Shown: positions 42,135 to 51,253, numbered from the stretch's first letter. The stretch is DNA of 64,000 bases from Alteraurantiacibacter aquimixticola (GCF_004965515.1 NZ_SSHH01000002.1:578840-642839), one strand, 5' to 3'. Translations and numbers: made by a program. Notes: generated from the letters alone by a model not told the origin.

Positions 42135-44408
42135 CTATCGCCCCATGCCTAAACTCATCGCGTTTTGTTGCTGGAGGAAGAGGTCGCGATCAGCGGCCTG
42201 CTCCTTGATCCGCTTCAATTGTCTCGGATCGATCAAGGATGGATCGATTTGGTGTTGCCGGAGCGCCTTCCTAAGCATCCAAGCGCGCTGATCTCGCATA
42301 GCCTTATGACGCGAAATTTCGCGCGATGAACTGGCTTCAAGCTTGGCCAAGTGCAGGGTTTCCTCAGCTTCACGCCATTCTTTCAGCACCTGCGGTTCTT
42401 TGGGCACCAATTGGTCCTGCTGAGAAGCGGCCCCTCGGGTGGGGGACGTCATATTTGTCACAACTGGTGTAGAGACAGCCGCTGCCGACTTCTCCGGCAT
42501 GGTCTCTCGCGCTGCCAACTGCGCCGACCCTGACGCGAAAGAGCGTTCGGCCCGTTCTATTGTTCGAGCAGTGGCTTCACACTGCACCGCCTTTGCCAAG
42601 CGATTGGCCACCAAGACGCGTTCGTCTGCCTGGCGTGAATCAAGGTGTTCGAGGAATTCGGCGGATTTCTCCACAAGCTGGGCGGAGCGAACAATTTCAT
42701 TGTCACGGCCATGGCCTGGTTGGGCCTCAAACGCCTTCAGGCGCTTACTATTCCTTTCGTGGATCAGTAGCGCCCTGGATGCAGCGCGCTCCATTTCCTG
42801 CAGGATCAGGAAAGCCGTCTTGCGATGATAAGCTGCCTCGACGAGACAACTTTCCAGCTTTTCACAGTCCTCGCTTTTTTCGGCTGCGTTGGCATCCTTG
42901 CCAACAAACTTTCTGACTCGATCGGAACAAATCTCGAGGGCACTTCGATAGTCAGCTTCAGCCTGAGCCTGTATTGCGAGCCACTGTTTGCGCTCGTTGG
43001 CAATGCCCAGTGCGGTGGCTTCTCCATTGGTTTCCGCCGCGTTCTGAGCAGATCCGAGATGCTCCTGGGGATCTGCTGTTATCCCGATCCTTTGAAAGGT
43101 GTCAGGACTGACCCTTCGCGTACGTCCGGCAAGCGCGAGATGGTTGTTCGTTACCTCTGCCAACTTCTTGCGGAGCGTTTTGGGCCAAATGCGAGTTCGC
43201 GACACCACTGCGACCTTTTTTCGGCGGAGCGGAAAGGAAGTTCGACCGCGTCTACCTGGCTTAGCGAGCGCTACGGTGAAGTCCCACATTCCTGGTCTGA
43301 GTGATGCGGTATCGAACCCTTCCCTCTTCAGCCGCTGAATATCGTTCTGATCGATCCTTCGGCAGGGCCGATCGTAATATATGAAGTGGGCATGCCAATT
43401 GGCGCTGTGATTGTGGTGATCCGGCTCATGCATCACGGCGACAAACGGAATGTCTTTTCCCTCAAACTCCTTTGCGAAATCCCGAACCAGTGCGAACCTC
43501 TGCCTGGCAGTGAGTTCTGCAGGCAATTCAAACTCGATGCGGTATTGCGTGCGTCCACCTCGCCCGTCGGCAAACTTCGCCATTGGGAAGTTAGCGCTAG
43601 CGTTCTGCTCTTTGGTTCTTGGACCGACCCAGCCTTCCTGACCGGAGAGGAACGCCCGAACCTTTTTCCCATTTCCGATCTGGAACGGAGCTTCCTTATC
43701 CCGATCAGGTCCTAGGATTTTCTCTTTCAACTCTCTCGGGCAATTCGGGTCGCTTGCGACCTGCGACCAGAACTCAGGATGATCCGCGAACCGCATGCTC
43801 ATCTTGTCGGGAGTAGGGTTTCTCTCGTGTTGTTCGACAAGCGACCAGAACTCGGCGCGAGCATCGTCGTCAGGGTCGATATTCGTGAGAAGAGCGCGAT
43901 TGCCGTCGGTTTGCATCGCAACCGCAGAAGAGCGGATCACATAGCGATCCTGCTCAACAACCTTTGGTACGGTTGAAGCAGCCTGCAGTACGAACGCGTC
44001 ATCAACGGCAGTGTGCTCTTGTGACGGCACTACGTCACTTGCGATGTCCGCCACAGCGCATTCGCGTTCGATATAACGGGCGTGACCGCGCGCTGCGCCA
44101 GGCTTGTTGCGGACGCCGTCGCGGCAAGTGTCGAAGGTAACTTTGGCTATGGCTTTGTGTGCGAAATGAAATGTCGTGACACCCTCAGCATTTGAAAAGC
44201 GATAACTCCGCGCAGCGGGGATATTGAAGCGAGGCACTTTGCTTGCTGCATTGGCCTGCGCATTCGCACTGTTAGATCGCCGCGAGTGTCGTCCCGCTTT
44301 GCTCGACGTTCTGGAAATATCATCAAGGATGCCATCCTTGATGAGCTTTATTCTGATACGGGAAGCCTCGAAATCGTCGCGGCTCTCCATCTGTCGATTG
44401 GTCGGCAT
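42135..44408 (-). CDS. MobA/MobL-type relaxase
   Basis: This 757-aa protein should nick oriT and lead transfer. It has a HARYIERECAV segment typical of the MobA/L fold and the metal-binding histidine motif DHHNHSANWHAHFIYYDRP (~322-338). A long coiled C-terminal region of about 350 residues follows. The ATG at 44408 has GGAGGTAACG just upstream; the 43 codons beyond look non-coding. It is transcribed away from the candidate oriT. GC is visibly lower than the chromosomal arms. Confidence 0.8.
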   Translation of the reverse strand: MPTNRQMESRDDFEASRIRIKLIKDGILDDISRTSSKAGRHSRRSNSANAQANAASKVPRFNIPAARSYRFSNAEGVTTFHFAHKAIAKVTFDTCRDGVRNKPGAARGHARYIERECAVADIASDVVPSQEHTAVDDAFVLQAASTVPKVVEQDRYVIRSSAVAMQTDGNRALLTNIDPDDDARAEFWSLVEQHERNPTPDKMSMRFADHPEFWSQVASDPNCPRELKEKILGPDRDKEAPFQIGNGKKVRAFLSGQEGWVGPRTKEQNASANFPMAKFADGRGGRTQYRIEFELPAELTARQRFALVRDFAKEFEGKDIPFVAVMHEPDHHNHSANWHAHFIYYDRPCRRIDQNDIQRLKREGFDTASLRPGMWDFTVALAKPGRRGRTSFPLRRKKVAVVSRTRIWPKTLRKKLAEVTNNHLALAGRTRRVSPDTFQRIGITADPQEHLGSAQNAAETNGEATALGIANERKQWLAIQAQAEADYRSALEICSDRVRKFVGKDANAAEKSEDCEKLESCLVEAAYHRKTAFLILQEMERAASRALLIHERNSKRLKAFEAQPGHGRDNEIVRSAQLVEKSAEFLEHLDSRQADERVLVANRLAKAVQCEATARTIERAERSFASGSAQLAARETMPEKSAAAVSTPVVTNMTSPTRGAASQQDQLVPKEPQVLKEWREAEETLHLAKLEASSSREISRHKAMRDQRAWMLRKALRQHQIDPSLIDPRQLKRIKEQAADRDLFLQQQNAMSLGMGR

Positions 44409-44630
44409 CGTTACCTCCGTACGACATTCTAGATTGGCCTGCCGGATTGGCACAAATTGCGGTTTGATCGGTGTTTTCAGGGATTTTATGCAAATCCAAC
44501 CGTCGGGAATTCGGGTGAGGCCGAGAGTCAAATTCATGCTTCGCGTCTTGGGAGTTAAGGGTAGCGCGGGCGGAACAGGGTTCGTTTGGATCCCTTAGTT
44601 TGGTCGCTGCGCTCAAGCTCGAAGAAGCAA

Positions 44631-44670
44631 GCTAACCTGGCCCTCGCCAGGTTAGCGGTATTGCGCCTGA
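44631..44670 (+). other. Candidate oriT (RSF1010/MobA-like)
   Basis: A perfect 10-bp inverted repeat, GCTAACCTGG/CCAGGTTAGC with a 6-base loop, is followed at once by GGTATTGCGCCTG. In RSF1010/R1162 the oriT is an inverted repeat followed by a GGTAA-TGCGCCC-like nic region with nicking after TGCG. By analogy the nick would fall between 44665 and 44666 on the plus strand. The rest of the 446-base gap 44409-44854 between the relaxase and ParA-like genes contains no other feature but the terminator. Confidence 0.6.
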
Positions 44671-44802
44671 AAACACTATATTTCCACTGTTTGAGGGTTA
44701 GTCTTGGTAATGCTAATATCGCTTGGTGAGCGGTTGTCCTGAGCTGCATTGTCAATGTGCTGGCGTTGTACCGCAAATGTTTTCCCAATGCGGATGCAAA
44801 AA

Positions 44803-44835
44803 GGGGGCCGGTCGACTTACAGTCGACCGGCCCCC
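44803..44835 (-). terminator. Rho-independent terminator of the ParA-like operon
   Basis: GGGGGCCGGTCGACT and AGTCGACCGGCCCCC form a perfect 15-bp stem with a 3-base loop. Read on the minus strand it is followed by TTTTT. It lies 20 bases after the stop of the ParA-like gene. Confidence 0.85.
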
Positions 44836-44854
44836 TCCTACCAATTTAACCAAA

Positions 44855-45724
44855 TCAGCTTGCAGCCCTTGTTAGCTCATCGGCAACCTTCCGCAGTCCA
44901 GCAGGATGCCAACCGTGCTCGTCGATAGACGCAAGAATGCGCGTTTTCGTTACGTTCGACTCCAAGGCATCGTCCGTTGCCGAGGTAAGACTATTGATAC
45001 TGTAGGCCAACGGAGACGGGGGAGGAGGAAGACTCTTTAAACGGGTTAGTGCAGGCTCGAACATCCCTTTCAAGGCGGGCTCCTCTGCAAAGTCGCGCAT
45101 CCATGCAGCGATGCAATGCGCTGCCAAGCGATAGTTTTGTGAAGGAGCAAGAACGGCCTCCGACATTGAGCTGTCACGACCACGCAGATACGCGATAAAC
45201 CCTGGCTGAAGATAGCCCAACTGAGCCGCGTTAGTTCTATAGAACCGCTCGTCAAACTGTCTTGTGTTGTTGCGATCATTGCGGATGAAGACCTTCTCGA
45301 AGCCATCAATTTTTGCCGCGAGGTTAAGGATCGCGTCTGCTGCACCAAGCTTGAGAGGGGTGATGGGCAGAAGAGCCAGCGCGTTATAGCCAGCGGACAC
45401 GAACCCATCCCTCAGAGCCGGTATCAGCTCAACGATTTCTCGCTGGCTAGCGAGGCTGTTCGCTCCCAAATCAAGGATGACATTCTGTTCCCTGCAGGCG
45501 TCGAGAATGTTCGGAGCTGTGATAGCTCCTACACCCCATCCAACGCTCCGTGCTGAGCTGTCTGAAACTCTTGCCGCGCCGTTCCCAGCATCAGCATCAA
45601 GCAACGATACACGTTCGCCGGACAACTGGAAGAGCGCCTTGATCACTTCCGCGATGAGCGTCTTGCCCTCACCGCCCGCATTGCTGACTATGAGGATGAA
45701 ATAGAGTTTCTGTGCTGCGTTCAT
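44855..45724 (-). CDS. ParA/CobQ-like P-loop ATPase
   Basis: The 289-aa product has a deviant Walker A, VSNAGGEGKTLIAE, and a Walker A'-like SLLDADAGNGAA, as in ParA/MinD-type ATPases. The later NVILDLGANS has the form of a Walker B. It is likely a partition-like or transfer-associated ATPase. The ATG at 45724 has GGGGAGAGGAG just upstream and lies 13 bp after the TraK-like gene, so the two form an operon ended by the terminator at 44803. Confidence 0.75.
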   Translation of the reverse strand: MNAAQKLYFILIVSNAGGEGKTLIAEVIKALFQLSGERVSLLDADAGNGAARVSDSSARSVGWGVGAITAPNILDACREQNVILDLGANSLASQREIVELIPALRDGFVSAGYNALALLPITPLKLGAADAILNLAAKIDGFEKVFIRNDRNNTRQFDERFYRTNAAQLGYLQPGFIAYLRGRDSSMSEAVLAPSQNYRLAAHCIAAWMRDFAEEPALKGMFEPALTRLKSLPPPPSPLAYSINSLTSATDDALESNVTKTRILASIDEHGWHPAGLRKVADELTRAAS

Positions 45725-45737
45725 TGCTCCTCTCCCC

Positions 45738-46058
45738 TCAGAAGTCGCTTTGGAAGCGATCGTCAACGAACTGCCCCCGCTCTGGAGTAACTGGTGACGG
45801 GACACCCTGGTTCGATTCAATCGACACCGCTGTTTCGGCTACCTCAGGCGAGTTCTCGTCTAGGTACCTCACGGCATTCCGGAAGCTTGAATACCCCTTG
45901 CCAACTTCCTTCCCGTCAACCTTGAGCTGGCGAAAGATTGCATTTAGCGAAACTCCGGCCGCTCTCGCTGCCTGAATGTCAGACCATTCCTCCGAGACTA
46001 CATTTCGAACTGGACACCGTTTGGCGCTCAGCGCCTGTGCTTTTTGGACAAAATCCAT
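45738..46058 (-). CDS. TraK/MobC-like small DNA-binding protein
   Basis: This 106-aa protein has a helical core, WSDIQAARAAGVSLNAIFRQLKVDGKEVGKGYSSFRNAVRYL. The pattern I..AR.AG.S...I...L...G...GYSSF resembles TraK-family relaxosome accessory proteins, which bind near oriT. The remaining 40 residues are polar. It sits first in the operon with the ParA-like gene and is divergent from the 320-aa gene. Assignment is by pattern only. Confidence 0.55.
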   Translation of the reverse strand: MDFVQKAQALSAKRCPVRNVVSEEWSDIQAARAAGVSLNAIFRQLKVDGKEVGKGYSSFRNAVRYLDENSPEVAETAVSIESNQGVPSPVTPERGQFVDDRFQSDF

Positions 46059-46228
46059 TTGCCGTAACTCCTACACCGCGTTGGGGGTGCATCCAGTGTC
46101 GCGACATTGCGATCACAATGCCTTTTGGGATGCGCATAGATGAATACCCAAAATTCGAAATTGCTCGACGCACTTCGGATTTTATGTACTATTGATTTGT
46201 CGCCATGAGGAGGATGCAGAGATGACAC

Positions 46229-47191
46229 ATGTCAAACGTAGGTCGTAAGACCAACGCATCACGTGCTGCATCAGCAGACGCGGCGAGGCGCGCGCTGGAG
46301 GCTGAATACCCATTGCTCGCCGACGCAACATCCGCACTTAGGACTGAGAGACCCACCCTAGAAAAGTTGTCGGCAATTATCGGGCGGGCGTTGGCAGAAA
46401 TAGAGGCGCATGGGCAAGCGCCAACAAAGGCGTCAGCGCCGAATTCCCCACTCCCACAACGCCAATTCGAAGCCGCAAACAAGCTAGCGAGCTTATCGGC
46501 CGTACGGGAAGGTATGCAGGAAATCAGCGATCTTGTGCTTGAGGAACTGCGCAAGCTCGAGATTCAGGTAGAGCGGGCAAAAACAGATCTACTGCTGGTT
46601 ACCTTGGAGCGAGAACCGATCGAGCAATACAAAGAGGAACTGCTCCGCAAATTTGAATTGGCGGGTCTCACTGGTGCGATGGCCAGAAACATCAGCGTCA
46701 AAAAGATCAGACGGCTGATGGGCTCTGCCTCGTTCAACTCAGGCGATTCTGCTAAGCAAAAAGCAAGCTTGGCTCCTTCGGACGGTCTTCCGAACAAGCA
46801 TAATCCATGGACAACGATTTTAGTCTCAACACCTGAGTTCGAAATCAAAGCGATGCAGTTTGTAGAAACAGGTGAGACGAAGAAAGACTTCGACCAATGC
46901 AACTTGCCTCCCTCACCAGATCTTGCAGCGTTCGGATATGAGGAACTCTACGACGAATTTGTTGGCGCTAGGACAGCAAAGGAAAAAGCGGATGCGTGCT
47001 GGAACATTTGCCATCGCTGGCTCATCGAAAATCGATACGCGCAGATTGACAACATTATGCGCAAGCGCGCCTGGCTGCTGTGTTTTGGACTAGCATACGG
47101 ATTTGCGAGGGACATCGGTGATTTACACAAAGTGAAGCTGCCATCTCCTCGATCAGCCAACGAGTTCCTTGTCGCGGAACGCGTAAATTAG
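46229..47191 (+). CDS. Unknown coiled-coil-containing protein of the mobilization region
   Basis: The 320-aa product has an N-terminal Arg/Ala-rich segment (MSNVGRKTNASRAASADAARR) and a central coiled-coil stretch (EEISDLVLEEL-like heptads around residues 90-130). KKIRRLMGSASF follows, then a C-terminal helical domain (DACWNICHRWLIENRYAQIDNIMRK). It diverges from the TraK-ParA operon across a 170-bp gap that likely holds both promoters. I do not recognise the family; a role in replication, excision or transfer is possible from location only. Confidence 0.6.
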   Translation: MSNVGRKTNASRAASADAARRALEAEYPLLADATSALRTERPTLEKLSAIIGRALAEIEAHGQAPTKASAPNSPLPQRQFEAANKLASLSAVREGMQEISDLVLEELRKLEIQVERAKTDLLLVTLEREPIEQYKEELLRKFELAGLTGAMARNISVKKIRRLMGSASFNSGDSAKQKASLAPSDGLPNKHNPWTTILVSTPEFEIKAMQFVETGETKKDFDQCNLPPSPDLAAFGYEELYDEFVGARTAKEKADACWNICHRWLIENRYAQIDNIMRKRAWLLCFGLAYGFARDIGDLHKVKLPSPRSANEFLVAERVN

Positions 47192-47334
47192 GTCGCTCGA
47201 GAAGCAGAAGACACATAAGTGCAGACTTCACGTTCGATATCTCGCATTGGGACGTGCCACTGTGGATGCAAGGACATTGGTGACCGCCAACCCTTCCTCC
47301 TTGTATGTCCTCTGGGTCTTCTTGCGGTTGAGCA

Positions 47335-49293
47335 TCACCTCTTGCGAATGGTGCAAGCGCGGCGCGGCCTCCTCAGACTAGCTGGAAGAATTGCGAGCGG
47401 CGCTGCCTGTAGGTGCGTTGTGACTTCTGGCACCTCTGCGACTGCTTTGCGAAGTTCTGTCAAGCGAGCCGCTTTGGAATACCGCCCCCCGGTTTCCGAC
47501 TGAATCCTATGCCCGACCAAGTCGGCGCGCACCTCTTCAAACACTGACTTCGCCTTGAGCTCATCGGTCAGAGTATGGCGAAAGGAATGCATCGCCTGAC
47601 CAGGTTCAAGAAAGTCTAGATGGACAGCCAGCTTGGTCCACCACCTCTTGTAGAAGGCATCGCCCATTGAGCCTCTGCCGCTTTCCGACACAAGCTCCGG
47701 AAACATCAATGTCTCGCCTTCGTTCCGCAAGGCATCCGCATAACCCGGCAAGCCGAGGCGAACCAATTCAGGCGCCAAAGGGACAAGACGTTGGGAGGCC
47801 CTCGTCTTCAGCTTTCGAACGGAGTTATCACGAACGTTGAAATGCCACTCCCCGCCATCTTCCACTAGGTCAGCCAACTCCAGCCCGCAAATTTCCCCGC
47901 GTCGAAGTCCTGTGTACCAAGCTATGAGCGGCACGAAGTAGCAGGCATCATGAACAATTGAATTCCCAGACTCCATCCGTTTTCTCAGGGATTTCGAGCC
48001 TGTCCAGGGAGCAAGGGAAAAGAGTGATCGACCTTCCTGAACTGAATAACTGTCCCTCAGAGTTCGCGGATCACGATCATCATCAACGATGAAGGCCGAA
48101 TAATCGAGATCTGCAATAGATTGATGTCTTTGGAACCAAGTGGTCAGCTGCCGAAGGAAGCCCCAGTGACGGTTCGTGGTCCCAATGCCAAGTCCTGTAT
48201 CTGCGGACGAAAGCTCCCCCTTCTTCACCCGCGTCTCAGTTTCTGAAACAATCTCAAGGATGGTCATTCCACGCTGGCGCTCAGACTTTCTGAAACTCGG
48301 CCCGTGGAGGCGATTGAAACAATCGTTTAGGCGGACCAACTCCCCTTGAGTCACAGCCGCCAGCGGCCTGCCTTCCATGACCTGTCCGAGCAGCAGAGCT
48401 GGAAGCTTGAACTGGTCCCGTGTCTTGCTTGTCCAACTGGGACCATGTCTTCTGGCTTTGCCGTCTTCGCCGCCCGTACGGGGATTGAACTCAATGAACT
48501 TTAGCGCGGCTTCGGATGGAGTCATACTGCTCCAAGGTGAACAAACTCCCGATGTGGACGAAGCAGCTGTTTCCAATAGGGGCATTCGAACTTCAGCGGT
48601 AGCTGAAAGCCCATTGCTGAATTCCGCCACGGGCACTCTTGGGAAGGCCGCACCCGGATCTTCGAGATTGTCCCGATACTCGCGGACAGCTTCAACACGA
48701 GCTTGATGCACAACCTTCGTGGCCATCTGTAGAGCGAGCTTCGAAGGAGAGATGCCGAGCGACACTAGATGCTCCCGCGCCACTTCCTTGGCGTCATAAG
48801 CGGCGAACGGGTTTTCAAATTCTTCCCAAGTGACGATTTCGAGCGGCGGCTCTTGCGAGGAAGCTGGATCCGCAGGAGGAATGCGTACCACGAGGAGGTG
48901 GTCGATTTCCCCGTTTTTGGCTCGATCTAAACTGACGGCCTCACAGGCATCGAGCTTAAGGCGAAGTGCCTCCTCCGGCAACTCTTGCTGCTGATCGACG
49001 AGCTGGAGTTCGGCGTGCCCCATTTCCAACCGGTCTCGCTCACGCAACATTTGTCGCTTGAAGATTTCCGCGCGCTGGGAAGCGCTTAGGCCATCGCGTC
49101 CAATATTCTGCGTCATGCGCAACCGTATTGCCTCGCTTACGACACTCAGAGCCGGCGCCATGACTTTGGCACGAGCATGGATCATAGTCTTGAGCGAAAG
49201 ACGTATGCGGAAAGGGTTATCGTTGCCTAAACGGATAACACGGCGAAAGTAGTAGGTCCCGTCCTTGCGACTGACATTTTGTATGCGGCTCAT
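47335..49293 (-). CDS. int: Tyrosine recombinase (site-specific integrase) of the island
   Basis: This 652-aa integrase is long. The N-terminus begins MSRIQNVSRKDGTYYFRRVI, typical of DUF6538-type integrases. The catalytic domain has the first arginine in YTGLRRGEICGLEL (~465), a lysine in LKTRASQRLVPL, HSFRHT (H-x-x-R), GHRIQS and the tyrosine in GGRYSK (~605). It should recombine attP with the tRNA-Gln attB. The gene starts 100 bp inside attR and reads into the island, so after circularisation its promoter stays next to attP. Confidence 0.92.
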   Translation of the reverse strand: MSRIQNVSRKDGTYYFRRVIRLGNDNPFRIRLSLKTMIHARAKVMAPALSVVSEAIRLRMTQNIGRDGLSASQRAEIFKRQMLRERDRLEMGHAELQLVDQQQELPEEALRLKLDACEAVSLDRAKNGEIDHLLVVRIPPADPASSQEPPLEIVTWEEFENPFAAYDAKEVAREHLVSLGISPSKLALQMATKVVHQARVEAVREYRDNLEDPGAAFPRVPVAEFSNGLSATAEVRMPLLETAASSTSGVCSPWSSMTPSEAALKFIEFNPRTGGEDGKARRHGPSWTSKTRDQFKLPALLLGQVMEGRPLAAVTQGELVRLNDCFNRLHGPSFRKSERQRGMTILEIVSETETRVKKGELSSADTGLGIGTTNRHWGFLRQLTTWFQRHQSIADLDYSAFIVDDDRDPRTLRDSYSVQEGRSLFSLAPWTGSKSLRKRMESGNSIVHDACYFVPLIAWYTGLRRGEICGLELADLVEDGGEWHFNVRDNSVRKLKTRASQRLVPLAPELVRLGLPGYADALRNEGETLMFPELVSESGRGSMGDAFYKRWWTKLAVHLDFLEPGQAMHSFRHTLTDELKAKSVFEEVRADLVGHRIQSETGGRYSKAARLTELRKAVAEVPEVTTHLQAAPLAILPASLRRPRRACTIRKR

Positions 49294-49392
49294 TCAACTG
49301 GCCCCCTTCATGATATCGGGCCGTGGTCAACACACAGCCCAGAGGGCAGAAATTCGTTCATTATCAATTAATTATAGGAAATCCAGGTGAGT

Positions 49393-49411
49393 ATCCTGCC
49401 GCCCCAGCCAA
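49393..49411 (+). other. attR (19-bp core)
   Basis: ATCCTGCCGCCCCAGCCAA is an exact copy of the tRNA-Gln 3' end at 24486-24504. The tRNA body is not present here, so this is the displaced half of the attachment site and marks the right end of the island. Confidence 0.9.
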
Positions 49412-49436
49412 TCTGTTTCCTTTTTGCGTTTCGCTC

Positions 49437-49500
49437 GCCCATCCGGGCGAGCGTCCTCGGTGCTGCTCCCTCCGCTTCGCTGCGGGGCACCTGCGGGCGG
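49437..49500. repeat. Dispersed intergenic repeat, copy B
   Basis: These 64 bases match 8516-8579 with three substitutions. The copy begins 26 bases outside attR, in chromosomal DNA, so it belongs to the host and not to the island. Confidence 0.8.
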
Positions 49501-49538
49501 CCTTCGGCCTTGCGAACCCTGTGGGTCTGTTGGCCTTC

Positions 49539-50777
49539 TCAATCAGCCTTGGCATCCATCCGCTTGTTGGCGAAGTAGAGGCCTGCCACGGTCACCACGC
49601 TCGCGCCCAGCACGGCCATGCCCGCACCCGCCGCGCCGTGCTCCGCGATCAGCCAGCCCAGCGCTGCCAGCGCCACGAGCGTCGGAACCAGCCGCAGCAG
49701 GAAATTGGTGATCGCCTTGCCCCTTGCGACCAGCAGCGCCTCCAGGCTTGCGCCGACCAGTTCGAAGGCGGCGGCTGCGGAGAGGAGGATCATCGGGGTG
49801 TAGGCGGGCTGGAAGTCCTCGCCCGCGATCACGCCGATCAGCCAGCGGCCCGCGACCAGCGCCAGCAGCACCGCGCCGATGCCGGTGATCAAGGCGATGC
49901 GGGTGATGCGCCCGGCGATCTGCTTCGCCAGTTCGGGCGAGCGGACCAGCTCCGGGTAGGTCGCTTTCAGCAGCGCCTGTGCGAGCTTGAGCAGCCCCTC
50001 GCCAATTTGCATGGCGACGCGGTAGATGCCCGCCAGTGCCGCGCCTCCCAACGCCCCGACCAGCAGCACCAGCAATTGCCGTGAGGCGATGACGACCATG
50101 GCGGAGAACGCCGTGCCGAAAACGAAGCTCCACGCCCTGTCTTCGCGCGCGGGGATGCGCGTCAGGCTGACATGCTTGAGGAACAGCGGCTGGGTCTGTC
50201 GCGCAAAGAGCCAGTAGAGCGCCGCCGTCGCCACTTCGGCCGCGGCCCACACGGCGAGGAATGCGATGATCGACGGGGCGATGGCAAACACCAGCACTGC
50301 GCCGATCACGCGAACGATGGAGGTGATCGAATCCGCCGTCGCCGCACGGGCATAGCGGTCGTGCAGGCGCAATATGCCGGTCGGCGTCGAGCGGATGGAG
50401 AGGAGCGAGATCACCGTCAGCGCGAATGTCGCCAGCCGCAATTCGCCGGGCAGCGGCAGCCAGTCTCCCGCAAAGGCGAGAATCAGCGCGGCGATCACCG
50501 TGCCCGCGATGATCGTCAGCCCGTCCAGCGCCAGCGCAAAGCCGGTTGCATCGGGCAGCTCCTCCTTGGTCTGCCCCCAGCGCACGATGCCCTGCCAGGT
50601 CTGGAAACTGGTAAAGCCGACCAGCGCCTGCGCGAAGGTGACGCAGAGAATGAACTGGCCGAAACCCGCCAGCCCCAGCGCCCGCGTCGCCAGCGCCAGG
50701 TAGACGAGGCTCAGCACCGCATTCACGCCGCGCGCACCCATCAGCCAGCCGGTATTGGTAAGGGCGCGCCGTATCAT
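49539..50777 (-). CDS. Oligosaccharide flippase / polysaccharide transport membrane protein
   Basis: This 412-aa protein has about twelve hydrophobic helices and the MOP-type start RALTNTGWLMGARGVNAVLSLVYLALATRALGLAGFGQF, typical of Wzx/PST exporters. The second half repeats the pattern (QIGEGLLKLAQALLKATYPEL). It probably flips lipid-linked sugars across the inner membrane. I take the ATG at 50777; the frame is open 12 codons further. Confidence 0.85.
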   Translation of the reverse strand: MIRRALTNTGWLMGARGVNAVLSLVYLALATRALGLAGFGQFILCVTFAQALVGFTSFQTWQGIVRWGQTKEELPDATGFALALDGLTIIAGTVIAALILAFAGDWLPLPGELRLATFALTVISLLSIRSTPTGILRLHDRYARAATADSITSIVRVIGAVLVFAIAPSIIAFLAVWAAAEVATAALYWLFARQTQPLFLKHVSLTRIPAREDRAWSFVFGTAFSAMVVIASRQLLVLLVGALGGAALAGIYRVAMQIGEGLLKLAQALLKATYPELVRSPELAKQIAGRITRIALITGIGAVLLALVAGRWLIGVIAGEDFQPAYTPMILLSAAAAFELVGASLEALLVARGKAITNFLLRLVPTLVALAALGWLIAEHGAAGAGMAVLGASVVTVAGLYFANKRMDAKAD

Positions 50778-50860
50778 GCACCGCCACCTGCCCCAGAAAA
50801 CGCGCAATTGCAAAAGCGCAGTGCTGCGGTAGGTCTAGGCGCGAGGAGAGGGAGATTATT

Positions 50861-51253
50861 GTGAGCGACAACAGCATCCGCCTGGCTTTCATCAAGCTCA
50901 ATGTGGAGGACATGGAGGGCGCGCTGGCCTTCTGGCGCAGCGCCTTCGGCTTCGAAGTGCGCCAGACCTATGACGAGCCGACTTTCCTCGAGCATATCAT
51001 GAACCTGCCCGACCAGCCGGAGGGGCCGAGCCTGATGCTGGTGAAGCCCAAGGCGGCAATGGACATGAGTGGGGGCGGCGGGCACGGCCCCATCGGTCTT
51101 ACCTGCAGCGATATCGTCACCACGCTGGAAAGCGCGCTGGCAGCGGGCGGAACCAAGACGATGGACATCACCGAGGTAGCCCCCGGCATCCGCGTCTGCC
51201 TGCTCACTTCCCCGCAGGGGCATGAGATCGAGCTGGTGCAGGCGGGCGGCTGA
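50861..51253 (+). CDS. VOC (glyoxalase/bleomycin-resistance) family protein
   Basis: This 130-aa single VOC domain starts RLAFIKLNVEDMEGALAFWRSAFGFE and ends VCLLTSPQGHEIELVQAGG, with the expected metal-ligand positions near H and E of the last strand. It may be a dioxygenase or lyase-like enzyme; the substrate is unknown. The start is a GTG with GAGGAGAGGGAG upstream. Its last 50 bases overlap the end of the convergent LysR gene. Confidence 0.8.
   Translation: MSDNSIRLAFIKLNVEDMEGALAFWRSAFGFEVRQTYDEPTFLEHIMNLPDQPEGPSLMLVKPKAAMDMSGGGGHGPIGLTCSDIVTTLESALAAGGTKTMDITEVAPGIRVCLLTSPQGHEIELVQAGG

Larger units (their letters stand above)
24486..49411. mobile_element. 24.9-kb tRNA-Gln integrative mobilizable element carrying Cas9
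   Basis: The element is bounded by an exact 19-bp direct repeat, one copy of which is the tRNA-Gln 3' end. It carries a tyrosine integrase next to the right end, a relaxase with a candidate oriT, a TraK-like protein and a ParA-like ATPase. No type IV secretion genes are visible, so transfer would need a helper. Cargo: a type II-C CRISPR-Cas locus, a five-gene HEPN/nuclease operon, a secreted coiled-coil protein and several nucleases. Several internal genes have lower GC than the flanking chromosome, supporting transfer. Confidence 0.88.

Noticed and set aside
24486..49411. Type IV secretion genes that would make the island a self-transferring ICE
   Set aside because: No VirB/Tra mating-pair family member was seen, so the element is described as mobilizable only.
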